NCBI GenBank assembly: GCA_003142855.1
Contig: PLNW01000134.1
Span: 21,782 to 85,781 of the forward strand
Source of the DNA: Myxococcales bacterium
GTDB lineage: Bacteria; Myxococcota_A; Polyangia; Fen-1088
Length of the DNA stretch: 64,000 bases
Reading direction: 5' to 3'
Shown: positions 20,848-29,797 of the stretch, piece by piece
Layout of the letters: every line of letters begins with the position of its first letter
Position numbering within the stretch: position 1 is the stretch's first letter
Notes under the pieces: generated by a model
The model's input: only the letters and a program-made list of their open reading frames with translations
What the model was told of the DNA's origin: nothing
The model's database searches: none
Translations under genes and position numbers: made by a program

Positions 20848-23628
20848 ATGGACACAGGGCAAAGCAAACACAGTCTCCTCCTGGTTGATGGAGATCCCAA
20901 GAGTCTGCGGGTTCTCGAGGTCAGCCTGAAGAAGGCAGGCTTCGAGGTGGTGACCGCGACCCAGGGCGCTGAGGCGCTCGGCGCGCTTCAGGGTGCCCTC
21001 CCCGATCTCATTATTTCGGACACCGATCTCGACGGGATGGACGGTTTCGACCTATGCCGCCAGATAAAGGCCAAGCCGGAGTGGGCGAAGATCCCGTTCC
21101 TCTTCGTGTCGGGCCGCAAGTCAATTGAAGACAAGATCCGGGGACTCGAGCTGGGGGTCGAGGATTACCTGACGAAGCCCATCTATATAAAGGAGATTGG
21201 CATCCGCGTTCGCACCGCACTCCAACGTGCCGAGCGCGAGCGACTTGAGTCGCGGCGGGAAGGGCGAACCAAGTTCGCGGGCGACCTGGCGGACATCGGG
21301 GTTGTGGACTTGGTGCAGACCATCGACCTCAATCGGAAATCTGGCATCGTTCACATCGTCAATCGCGATGGCCGGCGCGGGGCGGTCTTCTTTCGCGAGG
21401 GACGGGTCATTGACGCCGAGGTGGGTCGGCTGTCGGGAGCAGAGGCGATGTACCGCCTGTTTTCGTGGTCGGATGGGCGGTTCGAGGTCGAGTTCAAGCC
21501 CATCCGGCGGAGGGATGTCATCGACTTGCCGTCGGCAGCGCTGCTCATGGAGGGAATGCGGCGGCTCGACGAATGGACCCGGCTTCTGGAAAAAATGCCG
21601 GCGCTCGACAGCGTGGTCGAGGTGGATGTTCGCGTGCTGGCTGAGCAATTGGTTGATCTGCCGGACGAAATGAACGGCATCCTTCGGCTGTGCGACGGGA
21701 CTCGCACCTTGCTGGCCGTCATCGATGACAGCGACTACCCCGACCTTGAGGCCTTGACCGTCGTGAGCAAGCTCTTCGCGCAAGGGACCATCTATTCTCG
21801 CGAGCCCGCTGCTCGGCAGACGGAGCCAAGCAACGAACTCGCGCGCTGGTTGGCAGAGGCGAACGCCGAGGATGGTGCGCTGGCCGACGAGGTGAGCGCT
21901 GCCCAGCAGGTCGTGACGGAAGCCGAAGTCGCTGGCGCGAGAGACGTTGCAGCGAGAGACGATGTGCGGGCGAGTGGCGAGCGGCAAGGCGGCAAGACGC
22001 TGAAGACGTTCTCACTCGACGCCACCATGCTCTCACTCGACACACCCCCGCCCGGGCGTGAGGCACCGGGAGCCACGGCCGAGCTAGACCAGGTGGCTGC
22101 TAGTGCGAAGCTGACGGGCAAGACCCTGAGGCTCACCGTCGCCCCGCCCGAGCAGAATCCTGTTCCTTCGTCTCCGGCCAGTGTGCCCACGCCGTCGCCG
22201 ACCGGCGAAGCGAGAGCCGAGGCAGCATCACCGCTCGAAGGCTCGGCCGTGGTCGAGGACTCCTGGCGTGAGCCCGCGGATCCGGGGATGGCGCTGGCGC
22301 GGACACCGCCGGGCGGTTTTGCCGCCGTGCCGGAGATTCCTGTGAATCCAAGAGCAGGCACGTGGGGAGCCATGGGCAAGCCCGATACGTTGAGGGGGTT
22401 TCCCATACCAAAGGGCCTTGACGGGGTGGACCAGGCGAGCTCTGCGCGCAAGTCAACAGGCAGCGACGACGATCGACCAGCGCGGACAACCATCGAGTTC
22501 GGGCCCCGAGTAGGCGATGCCACGCCCCCTGCGAGAGCGGGCGTGATGTCAGCCGCCGAGCCAGCCGGCGTGGCCGCGCGCGAAACCGATTGGGGCGGCT
22601 GGGGTCAGGGTGCTGAGCGCAAGTCGGCCATGGCGACCGACTCGCTGCAAGCCGACGCGCTCTCGGCTGAGGCTGGCGTCCCAGCGGGCGAACCGCCGGC
22701 TGCAGGAAGCCCCGGTCAGGAACCGCCACCCTCTTCCGTCGCGTCTGCACAGGAACGCGCGCGTATCTCCGAGGAGGTGCCTCAGGCTCGACCGCTCGAC
22801 CCGCCCGAGGGGACGCCGGCATCCCGCCCGTCGGCCAATGACCAGACCATCAGAGTCAGGCCCGGCCTCGACAGGCTGGGCAGCGACCTGCTTCCCCACG
22901 AGCACCGATGGCTGCCCTTTGCCGTGGCCTTTGCCTTGCTCGTCGCTGGCGGCCTGTTGGTCATGCGCATCGGCCCGACGGGGAGCAGGTCCCTGCTCTC
23001 TTCAAGTCCCGAATCGCCGGCAACAACAGAACCGACGCCAAGTGTTTTGCCGGCAGTGGACGCCGGCCCAGGCCTCGTCGATCGAGGACTCTCGCAGACT
23101 GCCAAGCCGGTCGCGGCACAGAACCAAGTCGCAGCGCCGGTGGATGCGCAGGCCAAAGCGGCGGGCTCGGCCCAGCGACAGCTGGGGAATCAACCCACGG
23201 TGGCATCTGCCCAGACGCCGAGCCGGGCAGCCGAGGCCGGCCAGGACCGCCCGCCCACCCCCCCTTCCGCCACGAAAGAAAGGCCCCGCGAGCGCTGCCT
23301 CAAGGCCGACGCCGGTGGAAAAGGCAAACCCATGGTGGTCTTGGCCGCGTGCCGGCCGGCCATTGAGGCGGAGCCCGAGGCAGCTGACATTATGGTGATC
23401 CTGGCGCGAGCGGAGCTCGATCGCGGGCGCGCGGGTGAGGCATGGACCTGGGCGAAGAAGGCGCTGTCTGTGAATCCCGATCTGGCGGACGGGTACCTGC
23501 TACTCGGCGGAGCCGAGCAAGAGGCGGAGCACCCGGCCGAGGCCAAGGCCGCGTACAAGAAATATCTGGAACTTGCGCCCACCGGCCGTCATGCGCGTGA
23601 TCTGCGCGCGATCCTGGACAACCTGTAG
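20848..23628 (+). CDS. Response regulator with DUF4388, membrane segment and TPR-like C-terminus
   Basis: A 926-residue multidomain protein. Residues 9-125 form a receiver domain with phospho-acceptor D58 (LIISDTDLDGMDGFD) and the conserved Lys in YLTKP. A DUF4388 domain follows (about 135-320, beginning FAGDLADIGVVDLVQTI), then about 350 residues of disordered Pro/Ala/Ser-rich sequence. A single membrane segment lies near 689-709 (LPFAVAFALLVAGGLLVMRI), and the end holds TPR-like helices. Receiver plus DUF4388 is common in Myxococcota. It probably places a signalling domain in the cytosol and TPRs across the membrane. It heads an operon with tsaD, rsmA and mutM. Start chosen at the ATG just before the receiver domain. 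Confidence 0.8.
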   Translation: MDTGQSKHSLLLVDGDPKSLRVLEVSLKKAGFEVVTATQGAEALGALQGALPDLIISDTDLDGMDGFDLCRQIKAKPEWAKIPFLFVSGRKSIEDKIRGLELGVEDYLTKPIYIKEIGIRVRTALQRAERERLESRREGRTKFAGDLADIGVVDLVQTIDLNRKSGIVHIVNRDGRRGAVFFREGRVIDAEVGRLSGAEAMYRLFSWSDGRFEVEFKPIRRRDVIDLPSAALLMEGMRRLDEWTRLLEKMPALDSVVEVDVRVLAEQLVDLPDEMNGILRLCDGTRTLLAVIDDSDYPDLEALTVVSKLFAQGTIYSREPAARQTEPSNELARWLAEANAEDGALADEVSAAQQVVTEAEVAGARDVAARDDVRASGERQGGKTLKTFSLDATMLSLDTPPPGREAPGATAELDQVAASAKLTGKTLRLTVAPPEQNPVPSSPASVPTPSPTGEARAEAASPLEGSAVVEDSWREPADPGMALARTPPGGFAAVPEIPVNPRAGTWGAMGKPDTLRGFPIPKGLDGVDQASSARKSTGSDDDRPARTTIEFGPRVGDATPPARAGVMSAAEPAGVAARETDWGGWGQGAERKSAMATDSLQADALSAEAGVPAGEPPAAGSPGQEPPPSSVASAQERARISEEVPQARPLDPPEGTPASRPSANDQTIRVRPGLDRLGSDLLPHEHRWLPFAVAFALLVAGGLLVMRIGPTGSRSLLSSSPESPATTEPTPSVLPAVDAGPGLVDRGLSQTAKPVAAQNQVAAPVDAQAKAAGSAQRQLGNQPTVASAQTPSRAAEAGQDRPPTPPSATKERPRERCLKADAGGKGKPMVVLAACRPAIEAEPEAADIMVILARAELDRGRAGEAWTWAKKALSVNPDLADGYLLLGGAEQEAEHPAEAKAAYKKYLELAPTGRHARDLRAILDNL

Positions 23629-23653
23629 CAGCCGGCCGCTGAAACATCTCTGC

Positions 23654-24664
23654 ATGTTGGTTCTGGGCATCGAAACGTCGTGCGATGAGACCGCTGCTGC
23701 TGTGGTCGAGGACGGCCGGCGCGTGCTTTCTGATGTGGTGGCTTCGCAGGTGCTGGTGCATGCCGAGTACGGCGGGGTGGTCCCGGAAGTGGCCTCGCGC
23801 CAACACCTAGCGACCGTGGTGCCGGTGGTGAGCCGGGCGCTGTCCGAAGCGGGCGTGGAGCCACGCGCTCTCGACGGCATTGCGGTGACCTGCGGGCCCG
23901 GACTGGTGGGACCGTTGCTGGTCGGCGTGGAGATGGGCAAGGCTCTGGCTTACGCCCTCGGTCGTCCCGTGGTGGGCGTGAATCACTTGGCTGGCCACCT
24001 GGCCGCCGTGTTTCTGGATCACCCTGGCAATCCAGCGCCCCCGCCCTATCCCCACCTTGCGCTTTTGGTGTCAGGCGGCCACACGCTGCTTCTGCGCGTG
24101 GATGGGCCGGGCCAGGTCAAGTCACTTGGGGCCACGCGCGACGATGCGGCTGGTGAGGCATTCGACAAGGTGGCGAAGCTGCTGGGACTGGGCTACCCGG
24201 GCGGAGTGGTCATCGACAGCCTGGCAAGCCAAGGCGATCCGGAATCGATTGATTTCCCGCGCCCCCTGCCTGGTCGACAGGACCTCGATTTCTCCTTTTC
24301 GGGTCTCAAGACGGCTGTGGCGACGCGAATCAGGGAGCACGGCCTGCCGGAGCCAGCGCAGATGCCTGACTTCTGTGCCAGCTTCCAGGCGGCAGTGGTC
24401 GACGTGCTTGTGCGCAAGTCGCGGCGAGCGTTGCTGCGCGAGGGTCTGCGTGACCTGCTCATCTGCGGCGGCGTCGCGGCCAACCGCGGGCTGCGAACGG
24501 CGCTGGCTGCGGCCGCTGAAGAAGACGGTTTCCGGCTCTTCGTCCCGACGCCCAAGTTGTGCACGGACAATGGTGCCATGATTGCCCAGGCGGGCACCTG
24601 GGCGCTTGCGCGCGGCGAGCGAGCGGCCTGGGATCTCAGCGTCGATCCGGGGCTGCCCTTGTGA
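23654..24664 (+). CDS. tsaD: tRNA N6-adenosine threonylcarbamoyltransferase
   Basis: Catalytic subunit for t6A37 synthesis in tRNAs reading ANN codons. The 336-residue ASKHA-fold protein starts MLVLGIETSCDETAAAVVE and has the metal-binding HLAGHLAA region, LVSGGHTLL and GEAFDKVAKLLGLGYPGG. The ATG at 23654 is where family similarity begins. Its stop overlaps the rsmA GTG start (GTGA). Confidence 0.96.
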   Translation: MLVLGIETSCDETAAAVVEDGRRVLSDVVASQVLVHAEYGGVVPEVASRQHLATVVPVVSRALSEAGVEPRALDGIAVTCGPGLVGPLLVGVEMGKALAYALGRPVVGVNHLAGHLAAVFLDHPGNPAPPPYPHLALLVSGGHTLLLRVDGPGQVKSLGATRDDAAGEAFDKVAKLLGLGYPGGVVIDSLASQGDPESIDFPRPLPGRQDLDFSFSGLKTAVATRIREHGLPEPAQMPDFCASFQAAVVDVLVRKSRRALLREGLRDLLICGGVAANRGLRTALAAAAEEDGFRLFVPTPKLCTDNGAMIAQAGTWALARGERAAWDLSVDPGLPL

Positions 24665-25557
24665 GGGACGCTCGGCCCGGCGCCCAGGACCGTCCTCCGT
24701 CGACGCGCGAGATCTTGCAGCGCCACGGGCTGCGCGCCAAGAAATCGTGGGGACAGAACTTCCTGGTCGATGCGCGGGTGCAGGAGCGCATCGTCGCGGC
24801 GGCGGCGCTCAGCCACGACGACGTGGTGGTCGAGATCGGAGCCGGATTGGGCGCGCTCACAAGACGGCTCGTCGCGCACGCCGGTCAAACCATCGCCATC
24901 GAGCATGACGGGGAGTTGGCCACTCTGCTGGAGCAGGAGTTGGGACCAAGTCCCGGGTTGCGCATCGAACGCGCCGATGCCCTGGGCTTTGATTTCGCCA
25001 AAGCAGCGCACGCAGCCGGCCGTCCACTTGTGGTGGTGGGGAACTTGCCCTACCAGATCACATCGCCACTTCTTTTTGCCATCACCGACGCTGCGGCAGG
25101 CGGCCAGGTGATTGGCCGAGCCATCCTCATGGTGCAGAAAGAGTTCGCCCAGCGCATGCTGGCGGGACCGGGCAGCAAGGTGTACGGCCGCCTGTCGGTG
25201 ATGGTGCAGCAGCAGGCCGAGGGCGAAATCCTGTTTCACGTCGGTCCAGGTGCCTTTCATCCTCGTCCCGCGGTCACCTCGACCGTTTTGCGTCTGAGGC
25301 CGCGGCTGACGCCGCTGGCCCCGGTGCGCGATCCGGCGCACTTCGCCCAGGTGGTCAAACAGGCGTTTGCTGCTCGACGGAAGATGCTGCGGCGGGCGCT
25401 GGAGCCTTTGGGCGGCGCTCAGGCCGCTGGCCGCGCGCTTGTGCAGGCGGGAATCGAAGGAACCCGGCGCGCCGAAGAGCTCTCGGTGGCGGAGTTCGCC
25501 CGCTTGGCAGACGCTTTCGGTCCCGTGCTTGCCGACGACGCGATACCGGAAAAGTAG
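24661..25557 (+). CDS. rsmA: 16S rRNA (A1518/A1519-N6)-dimethyltransferase
   Basis: KsgA-type enzyme that dimethylates two adenosines near the 3' end of 16S rRNA late in 30S assembly. With the GTG at 24661 it has 298 residues: KKSWGQNFLVD, SAM motif I VVEIGAGLGALT, the catalytic motif NLPYQITSPLL, and C-terminal helices. Translationally coupled to tsaD, and two bases from mutM. Confidence 0.95.
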   Translation: MRDARPGAQDRPPSTREILQRHGLRAKKSWGQNFLVDARVQERIVAAAALSHDDVVVEIGAGLGALTRRLVAHAGQTIAIEHDGELATLLEQELGPSPGLRIERADALGFDFAKAAHAAGRPLVVVGNLPYQITSPLLFAITDAAAGGQVIGRAILMVQKEFAQRMLAGPGSKVYGRLSVMVQQQAEGEILFHVGPGAFHPRPAVTSTVLRLRPRLTPLAPVRDPAHFAQVVKQAFAARRKMLRRALEPLGGAQAAGRALVQAGIEGTRRAEELSVAEFARLADAFGPVLADDAIPEK

Positions 25558-25559
25558 CC

Positions 25560-26384
25560 ATGCCAGAACTACCCGAAGTCGAGACCGTGGTACGCACGCT
25601 GCGACCGCGCTTGCTGGGAGCCAGCATCCGAGCCGTGTGGACCAGTGGCAAAGGCTTGCGCATGGCTCGTCCGGTTGATCGAGCGGCCCTCGCGAGACTT
25701 TCGGTCGCAGCGCGGATCACAGCGGTGCGCCGCAAGGGCAAGTACATTCTCATCGACCTGGGCCGAGCGCAGGCCGGGATCTTGGTCCACCTGGGAATGA
25801 CCGGACGATTGCGTGTGCAGGCCGCTGCTGAGCCGCGCGCCCCGCACACCCACGTGGTGTGGTCGCTCACCAGAGGACGCGAGCTGCGCTTCGTGGATGC
25901 GCGGCGGTTCGGCTGGGTCGCGGCCAGTTGCGACGTCGATAGCTTGCCCGAGGTGGCTGGGTTGGGGCCAGATGCCCTGGCCGAGTTAGATGTCGATCGG
26001 CTGCGCGTCTTGCTGGCGGCGTCGGGCGCACCACTCAAGGCCTTCCTGCTGGACCAGAAACGCGTCGCGGGGCTGGGCAATATCTACGTCTGCGAGGCGC
26101 TGTTTCGCGCACGGCTGCATCCCCGCACGCCGGCGCGTCGTGCTGCGGGCCGCGCCACCCAGCTCCTGCGTGGCATCCGGGCCGCGCTCAGGATTGCGCT
26201 CGCCAATCGGGGAACCACCATGCGCGACTTCGTCGACTCTGAAGGTCGCAGCGGCGACAACGCGGCAGCCTTGCTCGTCTACGGCCGCGAAGGGAAGCCC
26301 TGCCGTATCTGTGGCGAGCCCGTGCGCCGGTCGCCGGAAGCAGGACGCTCGACGTTCTACTGCCCGCGCTGCCAGCGTCGCTAG
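25560..26384 (+). CDS. mutM: Formamidopyrimidine-DNA glycosylase
   Basis: Removes 8-oxoguanine and formamidopyrimidines and nicks the abasic site. The 274-residue protein has the catalytic N-terminal MPELPEVET (P2, E3), the conserved Lys in RRKGKYILIDL (about residue 60), a helix-two-turn-helix (KRVAGLGNIYVCEALF) and a C-terminal zinc finger with CRICG and FYCPRCQ. All key residues are present. Last gene of the rightward operon; it converges on proC. Confidence 0.96.
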   Translation: MPELPEVETVVRTLRPRLLGASIRAVWTSGKGLRMARPVDRAALARLSVAARITAVRRKGKYILIDLGRAQAGILVHLGMTGRLRVQAAAEPRAPHTHVVWSLTRGRELRFVDARRFGWVAASCDVDSLPEVAGLGPDALAELDVDRLRVLLAASGAPLKAFLLDQKRVAGLGNIYVCEALFRARLHPRTPARRAAGRATQLLRGIRAALRIALANRGTTMRDFVDSEGRSGDNAAALLVYGREGKPCRICGEPVRRSPEAGRSTFYCPRCQRR

Positions 26385-26390
26385 AAGGAA

Positions 26391-27215
26391 CTAGCCCTGC
26401 CCCAGTTTGCTCGCAACGCGCGCCGCTTCCTCGACGCCGCTGGCCAGCGCGTGGCGCACGCCACACTCTTCCATCTTTGAAAGACCGGCGATGGTGCAGC
26501 CGCCAGGCGTGGTCACCTGATCCTTGAGCACGGCGGGATGGGTACCTGTCTGCAAGACCATGCGCGCCGAACCCTGCAGCATTTGGGCTGCCATGGAGAT
26601 GGCCAGATCGCGCCGCAAGCCCATCTTCACCGCGCCATCAGCCAGCGCTTCGAGAACCAGAAAGGCAAAGGCCGGACCGCTGCCCGAAAGCGCTGTCACG
26701 ACATCCATCTGGCTCTCGTCGATCTCTGTCGAGCGACCCACACTCGCGAAGAGCTCCAGGGCCAAGGTCATGGCCGCGTCGTTGGTGCCCTTGCCGCGCG
26801 AGAGGGCGGTCATGCCCTCGCCGATGAGGGCCGGGGTATTGGGCATGGCGCGAATGAGGGCGCTGGCCGGAAGCCAGTGGGCGAGCTGCTGCAGGCGCAC
26901 CCCGGCCGCGATACTGATGACGACCTTGCCGCTCAAAGCCTCCCGCATGGCATCGATGTTGAGCACGGCACCCACTTGGTGCGGCTTCACACAAACCAGC
27001 GCCACGGTGGCGGCGCGCGCCGCCTCCAGGTTGTCGGTCGTGGTGCGGATGCCGTGGCGCTTGGCCAGGTCAGCCAGGGCGTCGGCACGCAGGTCGGACG
27101 CCAGCACCTGAGATGGGCTAAGCTTGCCTGCGCGCAAAATTCCACGCAGGATGGCCTCGCCCATGGTGCCAGCGCCAATCAGGGTCAGAGTCTTGTTGCC
27201 TTCAAGGATGCTCAC
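26391..27215 (-). CDS. proC: Pyrroline-5-carboxylate reductase
   Basis: Last step of proline synthesis, NAD(P)H-dependent. With the GTG at 27215 it has 274 residues, the usual length: Rossmann motif LIGAGTMGEAILRG at the N-terminus, VKPHQV, MPNTPALIGEGMTAL, and the dimerisation/active-site region ALSGSGPAF and LKDQVTTPGGCTIAGL. Longer in-frame starts (ATG at 27275) would run into the divergent proB gene and lack family similarity. Divergent from proB across about 50 bases, so the proline genes may share a control region. Confidence 0.93.
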   Translation of the reverse strand: MSILEGNKTLTLIGAGTMGEAILRGILRAGKLSPSQVLASDLRADALADLAKRHGIRTTTDNLEAARAATVALVCVKPHQVGAVLNIDAMREALSGKVVISIAAGVRLQQLAHWLPASALIRAMPNTPALIGEGMTALSRGKGTNDAAMTLALELFASVGRSTEIDESQMDVVTALSGSGPAFAFLVLEALADGAVKMGLRRDLAISMAAQMLQGSARMVLQTGTHPAVLKDQVTTPGGCTIAGLSKMEECGVRHALASGVEEAARVASKLGQG

Positions 27216-27264
27216 GGCCGCATTACCACACGAACCAAGGCCAAGGTAAAGTGAGACCGCTTTC

Positions 27265-28446
27265 ATGAGTTCCACTTCCTTCGCCGGCCGCGCCGCACTC
27301 GCCCAGAGTCACCGTCTGGTTGTCAAGCTGGGCACCCATGTCGTCATTCGGGACAGCGGGGACGTCGCCAGCGAACGTGTGATGAATCTGGTCGAAAGTC
27401 TGGCGCGGCAGCGACAGGCCGGCCGCGACGTGGTGCTGGTGTCAAGCGGTGCCGTGGGCATGGGCATGAGCTTGCTCGGCCTGCGGCAGCGGCCACGCTC
27501 GTTGGGCCTCCGCCAGGCCTGCGCGGCCGTGGGGCAGGGCCACCTCATGGGCTTGTACACCCAAGCCTTTGCGGGTTTCGGCGTGGTGGCAGCCCAGGTC
27601 CTCCTCACCCACGAAGATCTGGCCGATCGGGACCGCGCGCTTTGCCTGCGCACCACCCTGATGCGGCTGCTGGAACTGGGAACCATCCCGGTGCTCAACG
27701 AAAACGATAGTGTCAGCGTGCGCGAGCTGGTCGAGCACCGGCGGCGAGAGGGCGGCGAGACCTCCCAGCCGATCTTTGGAGACAACGACGGACTGTCGGC
27801 GCGCGTGGCCGTGGCGTTGGATGCGGACCTGCTGCTCATGCTGAGCAATGTGGACGGGCTGTACACGGCCAATCCGGCGCTCGATCCCAACGCCCAGCGA
27901 GTGGCCGAGCTGTCTTCCGTCGACGAACAAGCCCTGGCGCGCGCCACGGGCGCCTCCAGCGGCGGAACCGGCGGCATGGGCAGCAAGCTGGAAGCGGCCC
28001 GGCTGGCCACCGCCGAGGGCACCGCAGTGGTCATTGCCAACGGAGGCATGCCGGACGTGCTCGACAGGATCCTGGCCGGCGACGACGTGGGCACGCTGAT
28101 TGCGCCGGGCGAGTGGCATGGGGCACGCTGGCGCCACATCGCCGTTTCGGGTCGCAAACAGGGAGCGCTGGTCGTCAACCAAGGCGCGCTGCAGGCGTTG
28201 CTGCTGGGCAAGGCCTCGCTGCTTCCCGTCGGCGTGGTGGCCGTGGAGGGCAGTTTTGACAAGGGTGAGCTGGTGGAGATCCGCGACGGCAGCGGCCGTG
28301 TGCATGGCCGCGGCTTGGTCAACTACGACGCTGACGCCTGCCGCAAGCTGGCGGGCCGGCACAGCGACGAGATCGACACCGTCCTCGGGTACCGCGGCTA
28401 CGATGCGCTCATCACGCGCGACAATTTGGTCATGGGCGCGCTATGA
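27265..28446 (+). CDS. proB: Glutamate 5-kinase with PUA domain
   Basis: Phosphorylates glutamate in the first and usually feedback-inhibited step of proline synthesis. The 393-residue protein has an amino-acid kinase domain (VVKLGTHVV, VSSGAVGMGMSLLG, NENDSVSVRELVE, FGDNDGLSARVA, GTGGMGSKLEAAR) and a C-terminal PUA domain from about residue 290 (GALVVNQGALQALL). Followed after 43 bases by proA. Confidence 0.95.
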   Translation: MSSTSFAGRAALAQSHRLVVKLGTHVVIRDSGDVASERVMNLVESLARQRQAGRDVVLVSSGAVGMGMSLLGLRQRPRSLGLRQACAAVGQGHLMGLYTQAFAGFGVVAAQVLLTHEDLADRDRALCLRTTLMRLLELGTIPVLNENDSVSVRELVEHRRREGGETSQPIFGDNDGLSARVAVALDADLLLMLSNVDGLYTANPALDPNAQRVAELSSVDEQALARATGASSGGTGGMGSKLEAARLATAEGTAVVIANGGMPDVLDRILAGDDVGTLIAPGEWHGARWRHIAVSGRKQGALVVNQGALQALLLGKASLLPVGVVAVEGSFDKGELVEIRDGSGRVHGRGLVNYDADACRKLAGRHSDEIDTVLGYRGYDALITRDNLVMGAL

Positions 28447-28489
28447 GGACGCTGGCAGTCAGGTCCGAATCAAGTCATAGTGAGTCGCC

Positions 28490-29797
28490 ATGGACCTGCG
28501 AGAGAGCCTGATTGCAGCGCGCGCAGCGGCCCGGCGCCTGGCGGAGTTGACCGGACCTGAGCGTAGCCGCTTGCTGGCCGATTTTGCCGCAGCCCTGGCC
28601 CGACCCGAGGCACGCCAGGCTGTGCTCGCAGCCAACGCTCGCGACATGGCCAGTGCGCGCGAAGAGGAAGCCGCCGGTCGCCTCGGCTCGTCCTTGGTCA
28701 AGCGACTCCTGCTCGACGACAAGAAGCTCGACACCACCATCGACGGCATCAGGCAGCTCGCGGACATGCCGGAGCTGGTGGGCCGCACGCTGACCCACCG
28801 GGCGCTCGACCACGGACTTATCCTCAAGCGCGTGAGTTGTCCGCTCGGCGTTCTGGGGGTGGTGTTCGAGGCGCGCCCCGACGCCCTGGTACAGATTACC
28901 AGTCTGGCCTGGAAGAGCGGCAATGCCATTGCGCTCAAGGGAGGCCGCGAGGCCAGCGCCAGCAACCGTGCCCTGTGCGCCGTGGCCCACGAGGTTCTTT
29001 CCGCACACGACATCGACACCAACGCGATGGTGCTGCTGGAAGACCGCGCAGAAGTCGATGCGCTTTTGGGCATGGATGATTTGGTCGAACTCATGATTGC
29101 GCGGGGCTCGTCGTCTTTCATTCAACATGTGCGCAGCCACACGCGCATCCCGGTGATGTCCCACGCTGATGGCATCTGTCACATGTACTTGCACGCAGCC
29201 GCGGATCCGGCCATGGCCGCGCGTCTGGTGGTCGATGCCAAGTGCAGTTACCCGGCCGCGTGCAATGCTGTCGAAACGCTATTGTGGGATCCAGCGGCCA
29301 CGGCGGCGCTGGACAGTTGCGTGTCGGCGTTGTCCGCCCAGGGCGTGGAGCTGCGCGGTTGCAAAGAAACGCGCAAGCTCCACCCGCAAATGAACGCCGC
29401 GACCGGAGCAGACTGGGACACGGAATATGGCGCGCTCATTCTCTCGATCCGGCAAGTGGCGGGCCTGGATCAGGCGCTGGCCCACATTACCCGCCATGGC
29501 TCGCGCCACACCGATGTCATTGTGACCCAGGACCCAGTGGCCGCTACCCGCTTCCTGGCCGAGGTCGACTCAGCCTGTGTGTTCCACAATGCCAGCAACC
29601 GCTTCTCGGACGGATACCGTTTCGGTCTGGGCGCCGAGGTCGGCATCTCCACTGAGAAACTGCACGCCCGCGGCCCGGTCGGCGTGGAGGGGCTGCTCAC
29701 CTACCGCTGGGTTCTCTATGGCCATGGCCAGGTGACCACTGACTATGGCCCAGGCGGCCGCCACTACATCCACAAAGACCTGCCGGTTGACGGCTAA
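28490..29797 (+). CDS. proA: Gamma-glutamyl phosphate reductase
   Basis: Reduces glutamyl-5-phosphate to the semialdehyde with NADPH. The 435-residue aldehyde-dehydrogenase-fold protein has CPLGVLGVVFEARPDALVQI, the nucleotide site KGGREA, the catalytic Cys in KCSYPAACNAVETLL, and FADGY-like SNRFSDGYRFGLGAEVGIST. The operon order proB-proA is standard. Its stop overlaps the convergent FHIPEP gene end by four bases. Confidence 0.96.
   Translation: MDLRESLIAARAAARRLAELTGPERSRLLADFAAALARPEARQAVLAANARDMASAREEEAAGRLGSSLVKRLLLDDKKLDTTIDGIRQLADMPELVGRTLTHRALDHGLILKRVSCPLGVLGVVFEARPDALVQITSLAWKSGNAIALKGGREASASNRALCAVAHEVLSAHDIDTNAMVLLEDRAEVDALLGMDDLVELMIARGSSSFIQHVRSHTRIPVMSHADGICHMYLHAAADPAMAARLVVDAKCSYPAACNAVETLLWDPAATAALDSCVSALSAQGVELRGCKETRKLHPQMNAATGADWDTEYGALILSIRQVAGLDQALAHITRHGSRHTDVIVTQDPVAATRFLAEVDSACVFHNASNRFSDGYRFGLGAEVGISTEKLHARGPVGVEGLLTYRWVLYGHGQVTTDYGPGGRHYIHKDLPVDG

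Noticed and set aside
25233..25248. parS-like TGTTTCACGTCGGTCC inside rsmA
   Set aside because: Four of sixteen positions differ from the consensus, including the second arm of the palindrome.
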